The notes under the pieces are model-generated. The model searched no databases. It saw only the letters and a program-made list of their open reading frames with translations, and had not been told where the DNA came from. A stretch of 64,000 nt of DNA from JAXMHB01 sp046346965 (lineage in GTDB: Bacteria; Pseudomonadota; Gammaproteobacteria; Xanthomonadales; SZUA-5): the NCBI GenBank assembly GCA_046346965.1, contig JAXMHB010000014.1:45369-109368 (forward strand), in the 5' to 3' direction. The position numbers and the translations under genes are program-made. This document shows, piece after piece, positions 37,006-46,171 of this stretch; positions within the stretch are counted from its first letter, which is position 1, and each line of letters begins with the position of its first letter.

Positions 37006-40000
37006 ATGAAACTGCGCGGACTTGCAGTGTCGCTGTTGCTGGTGGGTATGGAGATCGCGTACGCCGCCGCGCCGCGGGTGATCTATCCCAGTACCCGGGT
37101 GTCAGTGCGTCCCGGCGGGACCAGCTACACCTGGACCTACGGGCTCGCCGATACGCCCACGCAGCCAGGGCAGACGTTTCAGACTGCCGGCATTGCCCAC
37201 TACAACGTGATTGATATCCCCAATGGGTTCAATTACGTACTGACCCGCGGGAGGTTCGAGTACAGCACCGACAACGGCGCCAACTGGACCACCATGCCGC
37301 ACTACTATCCGTTCACGGGCACTTACCTGCCGGTATCCGGCAAGATTTTCCGCTTCGTGGACACCCTGCCGGCGGACTCCACGACCACCAATGACATCGG
37401 CGTCAGCTGGACCCTGGTCGGCGACCCGAGCCAGGTCAGTTCGGCCAAGAACATCCTGCCCGATACGGCACCCACCGACATCGCATCGAACACGACCCTG
37501 CTGTTTGACGACACGCCGCAGAACTTCGTCGTCGCCACGCTCAATCCCGCCGATGCGGGTGAGACCCTGGGCGGCTATTGGCAGATCGACTCGCAATCGA
37601 ACGCGAACTTGTTCGCCATCACCTTCGACAACACGACCGGCGACAACGGCAGTCTGCGACGGTCCACCGCAGCGGTACCGGCGGTCGGACAGAGCGTCAC
37701 CGTCACGGCGCGCTATTTCGATCAGTACCAGACGGACAACACGGGTGCACCGATCAGCGGTCAGGGCTTCGCCAAGAGCCTGACTTACACCGTCATCCAG
37801 AATGCGACTGCTGACTTGCCGGGCTTTGGTCCGGAGTTCAGCGTGAACACCTTCACGACCAATAGCCAGTCCGTGCCGTCCATTGCGCGTCTCAGCAACG
37901 GCAATTTCGTCGTGGTCTGGCGCTCGCTGGGTCAGGACAGCGACGCCACCAGCAGCGGCGGCATCTATGGTCGCATCTACAACCAGCAGGGCGTCGCCCA
38001 GACGTCTGAGTTCCGAATCTCGCCGCTCGATAATGTCAGTCAGAACTCGCCCGTGGTGGCGCCGCTGTCGGGCGGGCGTTTCCTGGTGGCTTACACAGAC
38101 GTCAGCAATGGTGGTGATGTCTACTACCGCGTGGTCAATGCGGATACCACGCTCGGCGCGGTGCTATCGCCGCATGGCGCATCGGCCAACAGCGAAAGTG
38201 CCCCGCGTGTCGCGGCACTCTCTAACGGCAACGTTGCCATCATCTGGACCGATGGCACCAGTGGCGACGTATCGGTCCGTGTGATCGACGGTGCCACCGG
38301 CAACGCCGCCGCTGCGGCTTACACGATCAATGCAACCACCACCGGGACGCAGAATGCGCAGGATGTGGCGAGCATCGGCGGCGGCAATTTTGTGGTGGTC
38401 TGGCGCGATCCAGCCAATTCGAGTGACATCCTCGGCCGCACCGGCAATGCGTCCGGTCCGGTCAGTTCCGAGTTCACCGTCGCTGGCGGCACCGGCAGCC
38501 AGAGCAACGCGCGTGTGACCGGTTTTGCCGATGGCAGTTTTGCCGCCGCAACCACCGATCAGAACCGCGATGGCGATACCGGTGGCCAGCTGAACATCTA
38601 TGTACAGCGCTTCAACAGCAGCGGCACCTCGGTGGTGGCGCAGTTCCGCGCCAACGCCACCGCCACCGGCAACCAGTTCAGCCCTGGCATCATCGGCTTC
38701 AGCGATGGCTCCATGCTGGTCGGCTGGCAGGTGCTGGACCAGGATCTCGATAACAACGGCGTGTTTGCCCGCCGTTTCTCGTCTGCTGGCGCTGCTATCG
38801 ACGCCAACGATCTGCAGGTGAATCAGAAGCGCCAATACGGCCAGAGCGCACCGGTGTTCGCCGCAGGGAGCGGTTCCGATTTTGCGGCCGCCTGGACCGA
38901 TTCAGCGCAGGAAGGGCAGGGCGTAAACAACAACGGCATCGAGGCGCGCGTCCACAATGCAGCGGTCACGCCCAACCTGAGCATCAATGACGTCACCGTC
39001 ACCGAAGGCGACTCGGGCACGACGAACGCGAACTTTACCGTCTCCCTGAGCTCGCCGGCCGGCCCTGGCGGCGTGACCTTCGATATTGTCACTGCAGACA
39101 ACACGGCGGTTGCGGGCGGCGATTACGTCGGGCGCAGTCTGAGCGGACAGACCATTGCGCAGGGCGCCTCCAGTGCCAGCTTCGTTGTGCAGGTCAATGG
39201 TGATCTCCGGGATGAGATTGACGAGACCTTCTTCGTTAATGTCCGGAACGTCACCGGCGCCAATGTGACGGATAGTCAGGGTGTAGGGACCATTATTGAC
39301 GACGACCCCGAGCCCTCCCTCTCCATCAATGATGTCAGTGTGAATGAATTCGCATCGGGCGCCACCAACGTCACCATGAATGTGACCCTGAGCGCTGCCA
39401 GCGGAAAGACGATCACTGTCAACTACTTCACAACGAACGGCACGGCGCTGGCCGGCAGCGACTACACGGCGGTGTCCGGGACGCTGACCTTCTTTCCGGG
39501 CCAGACCTTGGCCGCCTTCACCGTGCCCATCCTCGGCGACACGACGCCAGAGCCAGACGAAACGGTCAACGTCAACCTTGCCTCACCCACCAATGCCACG
39601 ATCAGCGACGGTGTGGGCGTGATCACGATCCTGAATGACGATGCCCTGGCCGATCTGTCGATCACCAAAACCAACGGCACGCTGAGCAGCGTGCCGGGCG
39701 GCAGCACGACCTACACGATCGTGGCCAGCAACGCGGGTCCGGACCCGGTGACCGGCGCCACTGTCGCCGACACCTTTCCCGCCAGCCTGAGCTGTACCTG
39801 GACCTGCGTGGGCGCGGGTGGCGGCACCTGTGCGGCGAGCGGGACGGGCAACATCAACCGGAGCGTGAACCTGCCCGCGGGTGGCTCGACGACGTTCACG
39901 GCGACCTGCGCGATCAGTGCGGCGGCGACTGGCACGCTGAGCAATACGGCGACGATCACGTCGTCGGCGACCGATCTGAATGCTGCGAACAACAGCGCCA

Positions 40001-43000
40001 CCGACACCGACACCTTGTCGCCGACGGCCAACCTGGCGATCACCAAGACCAACGGCACGACCAGCAGCACGCCAGGCGGCAGCACGACGTACACGATCAC
40101 GGCCAGCAACGCCGGCCCGAGCAATGCCACTGGCGCGACCGTGAGCGACACCTTCCCGGCCAGCCTGAGCTGTACCTGGACCTGCGTGGGCGCGGGCGGC
40201 GGTACGTGCACGGCGAGTGGCAGCGGCAACATCAACCAGAGCGTGAACCTGCCGGCGGGCGGCTCGGTGACCTACACGGCGAGCTGCGCGATCAACGCGG
40301 GTGCAACGGGCACGCTGGTCAACACGGCAACGGTGGCAGCGCCGGGCGGCGTGACCGATCCGACGCCGGGCAACAACAGCGCGACCGACAGCGACACGCT
40401 GGCGCCGAGCGCAGATCTTGGGATCACCAAGACCAACGGGACGATCAGTAGCACACCGGGCGGCAGCACGACGTACACGATCACGGCCAGCAATGCCGGC
40501 CCGAGCAACGTGAGCGGAGCAACGGTGGGGGATTCCTTCCCGGCCAGCCTGACGTGTACGTGGACCTGCGTCGGCGCGGGCGGCGGTACGTGCACGGCGA
40601 GTGGCAGCGGCAACATCAACCAGAGCGTGAACCTGCCGGCGGGCGGCTCGGCGACCTACACGGCGAGCTGCGCGATCGACGCGGGCGCCACTGGCAGCTT
40701 GAGCAACACGGCCACCGTGGCGACGCCCGGTGGCGTGACCGATCCGACGCCGGGCAACAACAGCGCGACCGATACGGACACGCTGAACCCGCAGGCGGAT
40801 GTGTCGATCACCAAGACCGACGGCCAGACCAGCGTGAACGCCGGCGGCAGCACGACCTACACGATCACCGCCAGCAACGCAGGGCCGAGCAGCGCACCGG
40901 CAGCGACGGTGGCCGATACCTTCCCGGCCTTCTGCGTGAGCCCGACCTGGACCTGCACCGGCGCCGGTGGCGGTACCTGCACGGCCAGTGGCAGCGGCAA
41001 CATCAACCAGAGCGTGAACCTGCCAGTGGGCGGCTCGGTGAGCTTCAGCGCGACCTGTCCGATCAACAGCTCGGCCACGGGCACGTTGGCCAACACGGCG
41101 ACAGTGACCGCAGGCGTGACCGATCCGAACGCCGGCAACAACAGTGCGACGGACAGCTCGACGATCGTGGCCGTGCCGGTGCTGTCCATCAACAGCGTGG
41201 GTTTGACCGAGGGCGACAGCGGCAGCACCAATCTGCAGTTCCAGGTGACGCGCAGCACGACAGCGACCGCCTTTGACGTGAGCTACGCCACGGCCAATGG
41301 CAGCGCGACGGCGGGCAGTGATTACACGAGTACAACGGGTACCTTGAGCTTTGCCGCCAACGGCAGCGCGACGCAGACGATCGATGTACCGATCATCGGA
41401 GAGACCCTGGTCGAAGGCAGCGAGAGCTTCACGCTGACGCTCAGCAACCCGACCGGCACGGCGCAGATCGGGCCCAGCGGCACGGGCACCGGCACGATCA
41501 CCGACAACGACAGCGCGGTGGTCAGCTTCAACCCGGCGAGTGTGAGCCAGTCCGAAGGCAGCGGTCCGATGGCTTTCACGGTGACGCTGAGCAACCCGGT
41601 GCAGTCGGGGGTGACGCTGACGCTGAACACGGCGAACGGCACCGCCGGCGCGGCCGACTACACCGCGATCAGCAATGGCACGGTCAGCTTCCCGGCCAAC
41701 AGCAACGCCAGCCAGACGGTCAACGTAGTCATCAACAATGACGCGCTCGACGAGGATGACGAGACCTACAGCCTGACGCTGTCGGGCCTGACCGCCACCG
41801 GCAACGTGAGCCTGGGCACGGCCACGGCGAGCGCCACCATCCAGGATGACGACGCCACGCCGACGCTGACCATCAGCAGCCCGAGCCAGAACGAGGGCAA
41901 CAGCGGCAGTGCGCCGATGAACTTTGTCGCCAGCCTGTCGGCGGTCTCCGGGCGCACGGTCAGCTTCACGGCGGCCACCGCCAACGGCAGCGCCACTGCG
42001 CCCGGCGACTATGTTGCGCTCGCGGCCACGCCGTTCACGATCGCGGCCGGCCAGAGCAGCGTGACCATCCCGGTGACGATCAACGGCGATACGACCTTCG
42101 AAGGCAACGAGAGCTTCAGCCTGAACCTGACGGCGATCAGCAACGCGACGCCGGGCACGCTGAGCGGCACCGGCACCATCGTTGAGGACGATCAGGAACC
42201 GACGACGACGACGATCACCTCGGATCTGCCCGATCCCAGCGTGGTTGGTCAGTCGTACCTCGTCACCGTCACGGTCACGGCGCAGAGCACCTCGCCGGTG
42301 GGCAGCGTCAGCATCAGCGACGGCAGCGCCAGCTGCACCGCCACGCTGAGCGCGACAACGGCGCCGAACAGCAGCGGCAGCTGCAGCCTGAGCAGCACCA
42401 CGGCGGGCGCGAAGACGCTGACGGCCAGCTACACCGCCAGCAGCAGCGCCTACGGCAACAGCAGCGGCACGGCAGGGCATCAGGTGAACCCGGCGGCGAC
42501 GACGATCAGCGTGACTGGCCCGGCGCGCAGCCGGATCGATCAGCCGACCGCCTTCAGCTTCGCGCTGGCGGTATCGAGCCCAGGCGCCGGCACACCGACG
42601 GGCACCGTGACGCTCACCAGCGGGGCATCGAGCTGCACGGCCACGCTGCCGGCGACCAGCTGCAGTCTGACGTTCAGCAACCTCGGCAGCCGCACGGTCA
42701 GCGCCAGCTACGCGGGCGACGGCAACTTTGCGGCATCGAGCAGCAGCGGCGCCGGCCACACACAGACGCTGGTGTATGCGATCAGCGACATTGCCATCAC
42801 CAAGACCGATGCGATCAGCATCTATCAGCCGGACGAGTTGCTGGTGTACACGGTGACGGTGCGCAACCTGGGCCCCGACGCGGCCGCCCAGATCCGCGTA
42901 CGCGATGACATCCCGGCGGGCTTGCTGAACACCGTATGGAGCTGCGATGCCAGCGGCGGCGCCGTATGTCCGGTGCCCGGTGGTGTCGGCAGTCTGGACA

Positions 43001-43488
43001 CCCTCATCCCGACACTACCGGTCGGTGGCCTGCTGAACTTCACGTTCTACGGCAATGCAGGCAGCGGTCAGGAGGTGCTGAATACCGCACTGATCGAACT
43101 GCCAGCCGACACGACGATCGAAGATCCGGCCAGCGCCAACAACAGCGCGAGCGATCTCAACAAGAACGAGTACATCTTCCGTTACGGCTTTGAGGATCCG
43201 CAGGTCAACGCGGCAAACGGCAGCTTCCGTCTGCCCGGCAGCGCGCTGCGGAGTCTGCTCGGCGAGGTGGCGATCGTCGTCTACCGTCTGGACGACGCCC
43301 GCGGCGAGGCGCTGCGGATCTACGCGCGTCAGTTCGACGGCCGGATGCAGTACGCGCTGGCCGTGCGCAACGCCCAGGGCCAGCTGCGCCTCGGTGCCTG
43401 GCAGAACCTGGACGGTGACCCGCAGCTCAGCTGGTCAGCGGCGAGCGATGTCGGCGGCTGGGTATTGAGCGGCGCCAGCTTGCGCTGA
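37006..43488 (+). CDS. Giant secreted surface protein with Calx-beta, DUF11 and Ig-like repeats
   Basis: The ATG at 37006 (MKLRGLAVSLLLVGM) opens a signal peptide and gives 2160 residues; an ATG six codons earlier is less likely. Residues ~270-650 hold repeated beta-propeller-like units (LSNGNFVVVWRS, LSNGNVAIIWTDG). Two Calx-beta domains follow (LSINDVTVTEGDSGTTNANF and a second). Next come four DUF11 domains (LSITKTNGTLSSVPGGSTTYTI and relatives), three more Calx-beta domains, two Ig-like domains (TTTTITSDLPDPSVVGQSYL) and a fifth DUF11. A C-terminal domain begins after EYIFRYGFEDPQ. This is an extracellular adhesin-like or matrix protein by family. A second protein with a closely similar C-terminus enters from the right edge of the window, on the opposite strand. 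Confidence 0.9.
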   Translation: MKLRGLAVSLLLVGMEIAYAAAPRVIYPSTRVSVRPGGTSYTWTYGLADTPTQPGQTFQTAGIAHYNVIDIPNGFNYVLTRGRFEYSTDNGANWTTMPHYYPFTGTYLPVSGKIFRFVDTLPADSTTTNDIGVSWTLVGDPSQVSSAKNILPDTAPTDIASNTTLLFDDTPQNFVVATLNPADAGETLGGYWQIDSQSNANLFAITFDNTTGDNGSLRRSTAAVPAVGQSVTVTARYFDQYQTDNTGAPISGQGFAKSLTYTVIQNATADLPGFGPEFSVNTFTTNSQSVPSIARLSNGNFVVVWRSLGQDSDATSSGGIYGRIYNQQGVAQTSEFRISPLDNVSQNSPVVAPLSGGRFLVAYTDVSNGGDVYYRVVNADTTLGAVLSPHGASANSESAPRVAALSNGNVAIIWTDGTSGDVSVRVIDGATGNAAAAAYTINATTTGTQNAQDVASIGGGNFVVVWRDPANSSDILGRTGNASGPVSSEFTVAGGTGSQSNARVTGFADGSFAAATTDQNRDGDTGGQLNIYVQRFNSSGTSVVAQFRANATATGNQFSPGIIGFSDGSMLVGWQVLDQDLDNNGVFARRFSSAGAAIDANDLQVNQKRQYGQSAPVFAAGSGSDFAAAWTDSAQEGQGVNNNGIEARVHNAAVTPNLSINDVTVTEGDSGTTNANFTVSLSSPAGPGGVTFDIVTADNTAVAGGDYVGRSLSGQTIAQGASSASFVVQVNGDLRDEIDETFFVNVRNVTGANVTDSQGVGTIIDDDPEPSLSINDVSVNEFASGATNVTMNVTLSAASGKTITVNYFTTNGTALAGSDYTAVSGTLTFFPGQTLAAFTVPILGDTTPEPDETVNVNLASPTNATISDGVGVITILNDDALADLSITKTNGTLSSVPGGSTTYTIVASNAGPDPVTGATVADTFPASLSCTWTCVGAGGGTCAASGTGNINRSVNLPAGGSTTFTATCAISAAATGTLSNTATITSSATDLNAANNSATDTDTLSPTANLAITKTNGTTSSTPGGSTTYTITASNAGPSNATGATVSDTFPASLSCTWTCVGAGGGTCTASGSGNINQSVNLPAGGSVTYTASCAINAGATGTLVNTATVAAPGGVTDPTPGNNSATDSDTLAPSADLGITKTNGTISSTPGGSTTYTITASNAGPSNVSGATVGDSFPASLTCTWTCVGAGGGTCTASGSGNINQSVNLPAGGSATYTASCAIDAGATGSLSNTATVATPGGVTDPTPGNNSATDTDTLNPQADVSITKTDGQTSVNAGGSTTYTITASNAGPSSAPAATVADTFPAFCVSPTWTCTGAGGGTCTASGSGNINQSVNLPVGGSVSFSATCPINSSATGTLANTATVTAGVTDPNAGNNSATDSSTIVAVPVLSINSVGLTEGDSGSTNLQFQVTRSTTATAFDVSYATANGSATAGSDYTSTTGTLSFAANGSATQTIDVPIIGETLVEGSESFTLTLSNPTGTAQIGPSGTGTGTITDNDSAVVSFNPASVSQSEGSGPMAFTVTLSNPVQSGVTLTLNTANGTAGAADYTAISNGTVSFPANSNASQTVNVVINNDALDEDDETYSLTLSGLTATGNVSLGTATASATIQDDDATPTLTISSPSQNEGNSGSAPMNFVASLSAVSGRTVSFTAATANGSATAPGDYVALAATPFTIAAGQSSVTIPVTINGDTTFEGNESFSLNLTAISNATPGTLSGTGTIVEDDQEPTTTTITSDLPDPSVVGQSYLVTVTVTAQSTSPVGSVSISDGSASCTATLSATTAPNSSGSCSLSSTTAGAKTLTASYTASSSAYGNSSGTAGHQVNPAATTISVTGPARSRIDQPTAFSFALAVSSPGAGTPTGTVTLTSGASSCTATLPATSCSLTFSNLGSRTVSASYAGDGNFAASSSSGAGHTQTLVYAISDIAITKTDAISIYQPDELLVYTVTVRNLGPDAAAQIRVRDDIPAGLLNTVWSCDASGGAVCPVPGGVGSLDTLIPTLPVGGLLNFTFYGNAGSGQEVLNTALIELPADTTIEDPASANNSASDLNKNEYIFRYGFEDPQVNAANGSFRLPGSALRSLLGEVAIVVYRLDDARGEALRIYARQFDGRMQYALAVRNAQGQLRLGAWQNLDGDPQLSWSAASDVGGWVLSGASLR
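39650..41170 (+). repeat. Four near-identical ~384-390 bp DUF11-coding repeats
   Basis: Each unit encodes about 128 residues. The block starting GGTACGTGCACGG recurs at 40201 and 40585 (384 bases apart) with almost identical bases for over 60 nt. Related copies lie near 39,822 and 40,974. Conservation at the DNA level, including third positions, points to recent duplication or gene conversion. Confidence 0.85.
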
Positions 43489-43501
43489 AGTCCTCGAATA
43501 C

Positions 43502-43523
43502 GGGCGCCGCGCCAGCGGCGCCC
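43502..43523 (+). terminator. Hairpin after the giant surface protein gene
   Basis: GGGCGCCGC-gcca-GCGGCGCCC is a perfect 9-bp stem, 14 bases after the stop codon. There is no T-tract. Confidence 0.6.
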
Positions 43524-43579
43524 GCCTGATCCTAGCCAGGGACAGCGCTGCGTCTGCGGCGCTCCCGCTGCTCCCTGAC

Positions 43580-43805
43580 TCAGCTCGCCGTCTGGACGTT
43601 GTCGTCGAGTTGGGATGACCAGGGGCGCAGCAGATCGCACTGGATGTAGTCAACGCGATGTCGGCGCGCCGCTGACCCACCGCCTGCGCGGCGGCAGTGT
43701 GCATGCGCAGACCTTGCTGCCACTGGCCGGCGCGGACGCCGCGGGCTGGGATCAGCTGGCACTCGACATTGCACAGCTGGACGCCGTGACCGGCCGGTGC
43801 GGTAG
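43580..43805 (-). pseudogene. Remnant of an EAL-like protein gene with internal deletion
   Basis: The minus strand reads VDYIQCDLLRPWSSQLDDNV-QTAS to a stop at 43580-43582, matching the C-terminus of the 8-10 kb EAL-like protein (VDYIQCDLLRPWTTQLDYNF). Immediately before it, in another frame, is PAGHGVQ...LIPARGVRAGQW, matching that protein about 250 residues from its end. Roughly 190 codons between the two segments are missing. This is a decayed, deleted partial copy of such a gene and cannot be functional. It lies between the giant surface protein and the small secreted gene. Confidence 0.75.
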
Positions 43806-43814
43806 GACTGCCGC

Positions 43815-43845
43815 AGGGCCGGTCGCGATCACTCGCGCCGGCCCT
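43815..43845. terminator. Two-step hairpin downstream of the small secreted gene, copy 1
   Basis: AGGGCCGG ... CCGGCCCT encloses an inner stem CGCGA/TCGCG. The same structure follows the second copy at 63641-63671. It serves as the terminator for the minus-strand gene. Confidence 0.7.
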
Positions 43846-43865
43846 GGGCTTGGGACTGGCAGGGA

Positions 43866-44335
43866 TCAGCTGGCCGCGATGGTCACGGTCACGGTGTCAC
43901 GGTACTCGCCGGCCGGCAGTTCGCTTTGACCTTGGACATTCACCGTCAGCTCGTAGGCCGCATTCCACTGCGGATCGGGGCGGGCGATCGAGGCATCGTG
44001 GCCAGGCTGTGGTCGCTGATCGAGTCGTAGTTCACTCGATAGGCGCTGAAGGCACCACGCGGGCCGACCATCTTGCCGCCCTGGGCCGAGGTGAAGCTGA
44101 CCGAGTAGCCGTCCGGATCGTTGCAGGTCTCTTTGACCTGACCGACGGCGCGGTTGGCTTCACCGGCGACGAGGTCGAGGTTGGTGCCGTAATCGACCAC
44201 ACCGATCTCGCACATCGCACCGACGGTGCCGCGAATGATGATCTGGCCGGCGCTCGGGCCAGCGGCGTGGGCGGTGCCGGCGACGAGCAGCGCGGCAGAC
44301 AGGGCGGAAGCGGCAAACAGGTGCTTGAGGTTCAT
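43866..44335 (-). pseudogene. Frameshifted small secreted fimbrial/SCPU-like protein, copy 1
   Basis: This copy starts MNLKHLFAASALSAALLVAG with a signal peptide and is about 90% identical to the intact 156-residue copy at 63151-63620. After HSLAT a single base is missing (near 43,997; ACCGAC has become ACGAT), which throws it out of frame. In the shifted frame the full remaining sequence continues (ASIARPDPQWNAAYEL to VTVTIAAS) to the normal stop. Either it is a very recent pseudogene or the base loss is a sequencing error. The fold is inferred to be a fimbrial/spore-coat-U-like beta sandwich. It converges on the giant surface protein gene. Confidence 0.85.
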
Positions 44336-44546
44336 GGCGGTGTCTCCAAGGAATTGCTAGCGGGTGGGTTTGAAGGTTTTCCCCGGTTCGTTCCGGGGGC
44401 GAAGACCCTTTAGCGAGATCCGTGCCAGCCGGCTCACACGGCCTAAGATATTGATTTGAGGACGCTTTAGTGCCGGGACGTCGAACGCCACCGACTCCGA
44501 CCCCCTGGGTGCCTTTGCGATCTGCAACGACGGATTCGCAGAATGC
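44336..44546 (-). promoter_or_regulatory. Conserved leader of the small secreted gene, copy 1
   Basis: About 200 bases upstream of the ATG align with the leader of the second copy (62,940-63,150). The best-kept block is GGCTGGCACGGATCTCGC followed by TAAAGGG and a CCCCGG/CCGGGG hairpin. A GGAG ribosome-binding site precedes the ATG by 8 bases in both. Function beyond promoter and leader is unknown. Confidence 0.55.
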
Positions 44547-44999
44547 AATCAAGCGATGCCCCCGCGCGCGCCCGCGGCGCAATGCGCGCGGTGCTCGGTC
44601 CTATCGAAAGCCCACACGAGTTCCGCCGGCGCTTGACGGTCGCGTGCACGAAAAACGGCAGCCGGAGCAATCGCCGCAATCAAAGCAGTACCGAAAAGGC
44701 CACCCTTGGGTGACATTCTTATAGATGGGCCAGGTGCCGCCGCGTTGAATGCAGAGCAAGGCGCCCATCCCGTTCATATTAGGCCGCCTAACACCAGCCA
44801 CGGTACCACCGAACGACACGGAATCAACAGGCGTACATGGCGCCGGGCATCCCCCATGCCCGCATCCCGGTCGTTGACTTCGGCGCGCACGGGGGAGTAG
44901 CGTGTACTGTCGAAGTACAAGCTAGGCGTCGGAACCTCCATCCGTGGTCATTCCTACCAGCGCTCCAAACTGCATTCTCCGGCCAGCGGCGTGAGGGCG
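44547..44999. other. Gene-poor stretch before the integron cassettes
   Basis: No complete gene is supported. The motif TTAGGCcGCCTAA at about 44,783-44,795 resembles back-to-back attC ends (GTTAGGC / GCCTAAC) and may mark the start of the cassette array, but a full attC fold is not evident. Confidence 0.4.
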
Positions 45000-45465
45000 A
45001 CCAAGAGGCTCTGTTCGCCATGCCAACAACCGCAAGGTCTGGCGCAATCTCACCGACACGTTTCCGCATCCCTACACGCTCGCAACTGCGGAACACTGGC
45101 TGTCCATCGCGAACGCTGATCCGCGCAGTGTCCATCTGGCCATCGAGCTGCATGGCCAGGCCGTCGGTGGGGTCGGCGCCATCGCAGGTGCAGCGGCATT
45201 TCGGTCGCCACCGCTGACTTCGGCTACTGGCTGGGCGAAGCACTCTGGGGCCGTGGCCTTGCCACCGCCGCAGCATCAGCCTTCAAGGAACACCTGGTTC
45301 AGTCCAAGCGCTTTGCACGGTTGCAGGCGCCGGTGTTCGCATGGAATCCAGCTTCTATGCGGGTGCTCGAGAAGGCTGGCTTCGCGGCGAGGGGGTGCTC
45401 CACAACAGCGTCACCAAAGACGGTGCGCTCATCGACAGTGTCATGTACGCATGTACCGCCGCCTA
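45000..45465 (+). pseudogene. GNAT N-acetyltransferase (RimJ/RimL type), frameshifted integron cassette gene
   Basis: Joining three frames gives a clear GNAT protein: NNRKVWRNLTDTFPHPYT, HWLSIANADPRSVHLAIEL, DFGYWLGEALWGRGLATAA, FAWNPASMRVLEKAGF and a C-terminus at DSVMYACTAA. At least three single-base losses are visible, near 45,016, 45,190 and 45,390, each in a G/C-rich run. The start is unclear. The stop codon lies inside the attC site at 45461, exactly as in integron cassettes. RimJ/RimL-like acetyltransferases modify protein N-termini or small molecules; the substrate here is unknown. Disrupted as sequenced; possibly intact in reality. Confidence 0.8.
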
Positions 45466-45537
45466 ACCCTTCGCTCGAGTGGACGGCCACCGGCAAGCCG
45501 TCTTACCGGCGTCCGCCCCTCAGCTCAAACGTTAGCC
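45461..45537 (+). repeat. attC recombination site A (77 bp)
   Basis: The site begins GCCTAAC (R'') and ends GTTAGCC (R'), with an imperfectly self-complementary interior (GGACGGCCACCGG ... CCGGCGTCC). The TAA stop of the acetyltransferase is within R''. This matches the attC consensus RYYYAAC ... GTTRRRY. Confidence 0.85.
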
Positions 45538-45540
45538 CTC

Positions 45541-45920
45541 ATGACAAAACCTGACGAAGCCCTCTATCAAAGCATCGCCGTACAATCCGAGAAGTTGAGC
45601 TATCGAACAAGCTCCGCTTGGCTCAACTTTTAATTCAGCTTGCTCGGAAAGAAGAGGAAGAGACCTATCCTCAAGAGCGTGTTGACGCGCCAACTAAGAA
45701 GCTGGCTGATTCAGAGATGGCCGGATATGTGGCGGAGCGCATCATAAAACTTCGCCCTGGCAAGAAGTCTGGCGTACTCAATGCAATCGGTGCCATGTTC
45801 CAATTTCAGGGCGGCGTTTCCGACCAAGACAAAGAGGCCATCGTCAAAGAACTCATCCGTCGCAAAGTTCTCACACTGATGCAAGTGATCGTGTCACCTA
45901 CAGCATCGCTTGAGGGCTAA
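45541..45920 (+). pseudogene. Hypothetical integron cassette protein, frameshifted
   Basis: The ATG at 45541 lies 3 bases after attC site A and reads MTKPDEALYQSIAVQSEKLS before going out of frame at about 45,600. A second frame continues LRLAQLLIQLARKEEEETYP to VIVSPTASLEG, ending at a TAA inside the next attC. One base change joins them into a ~126-residue soluble, helical protein. The family is not recognised. Gene start and stop flush with attC sites mark it as a mobile cassette. Confidence 0.7.
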
Positions 45921-45972
45921 CACCATTCAAGCCGACGCCGCTTCGCGGCGCGGCTTAATTCAGGCGTTAGCG
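45915..45972 (+). repeat. attC recombination site B (58 bp)
   Basis: It runs from GGCTAAC to GTTAGCG, with the interior stem GCCGACGCCGC-ttcg-GCGGCGCGGC. This is a textbook 59-base-element layout, closely like those of class 1 integron cassettes. Confidence 0.92.
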
Positions 45973-46126
45973 CGCAGGCGGTAGATCTTGGCGATCCAAC
46001 AAGAGAAATAGACGGAACGAGGACATCCACAATTCCCTCGAACTCGCTGATGTAGACGGCCGTTTTGTCCTGAAGAACAGCCTTCTGTTGGCCAAAAACA
46101 CGCTCGCCTTTTCGGAAAGACACCAA
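45917..46126 (-). CDS. Possible small cassette protein reading into attC B
   Basis: A 69-residue frame on the minus strand contains VSFRKGERVFGQQKAVLQDK and ISEFEGIVDVLVPSISLV, which looks like real SH3-like protein sequence. Its last ~20 residues are simply attC read backwards. It may be a frameshifted small gene oriented against the array. No family recognised. Confidence 0.3.
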   Translation of the reverse strand: MVSFRKGERVFGQQKAVLQDKTAVYISEFEGIVDVLVPSISLVGSPRSTACALTPELSRAAKRRRLEWC

Positions 46127-46171
46127 CGCCAGCAGACGCCCGCGGCGTCTAAAATGCTGTGAGGGTTGCGC

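Noticed and set aside
39583..42759. 1058-residue frame on the minus strand opposite the giant surface protein
   Set aside because: It is the antisense of the low-complexity DUF11/Calx-beta repeats; Arg/Ala/Gly-rich without domains.
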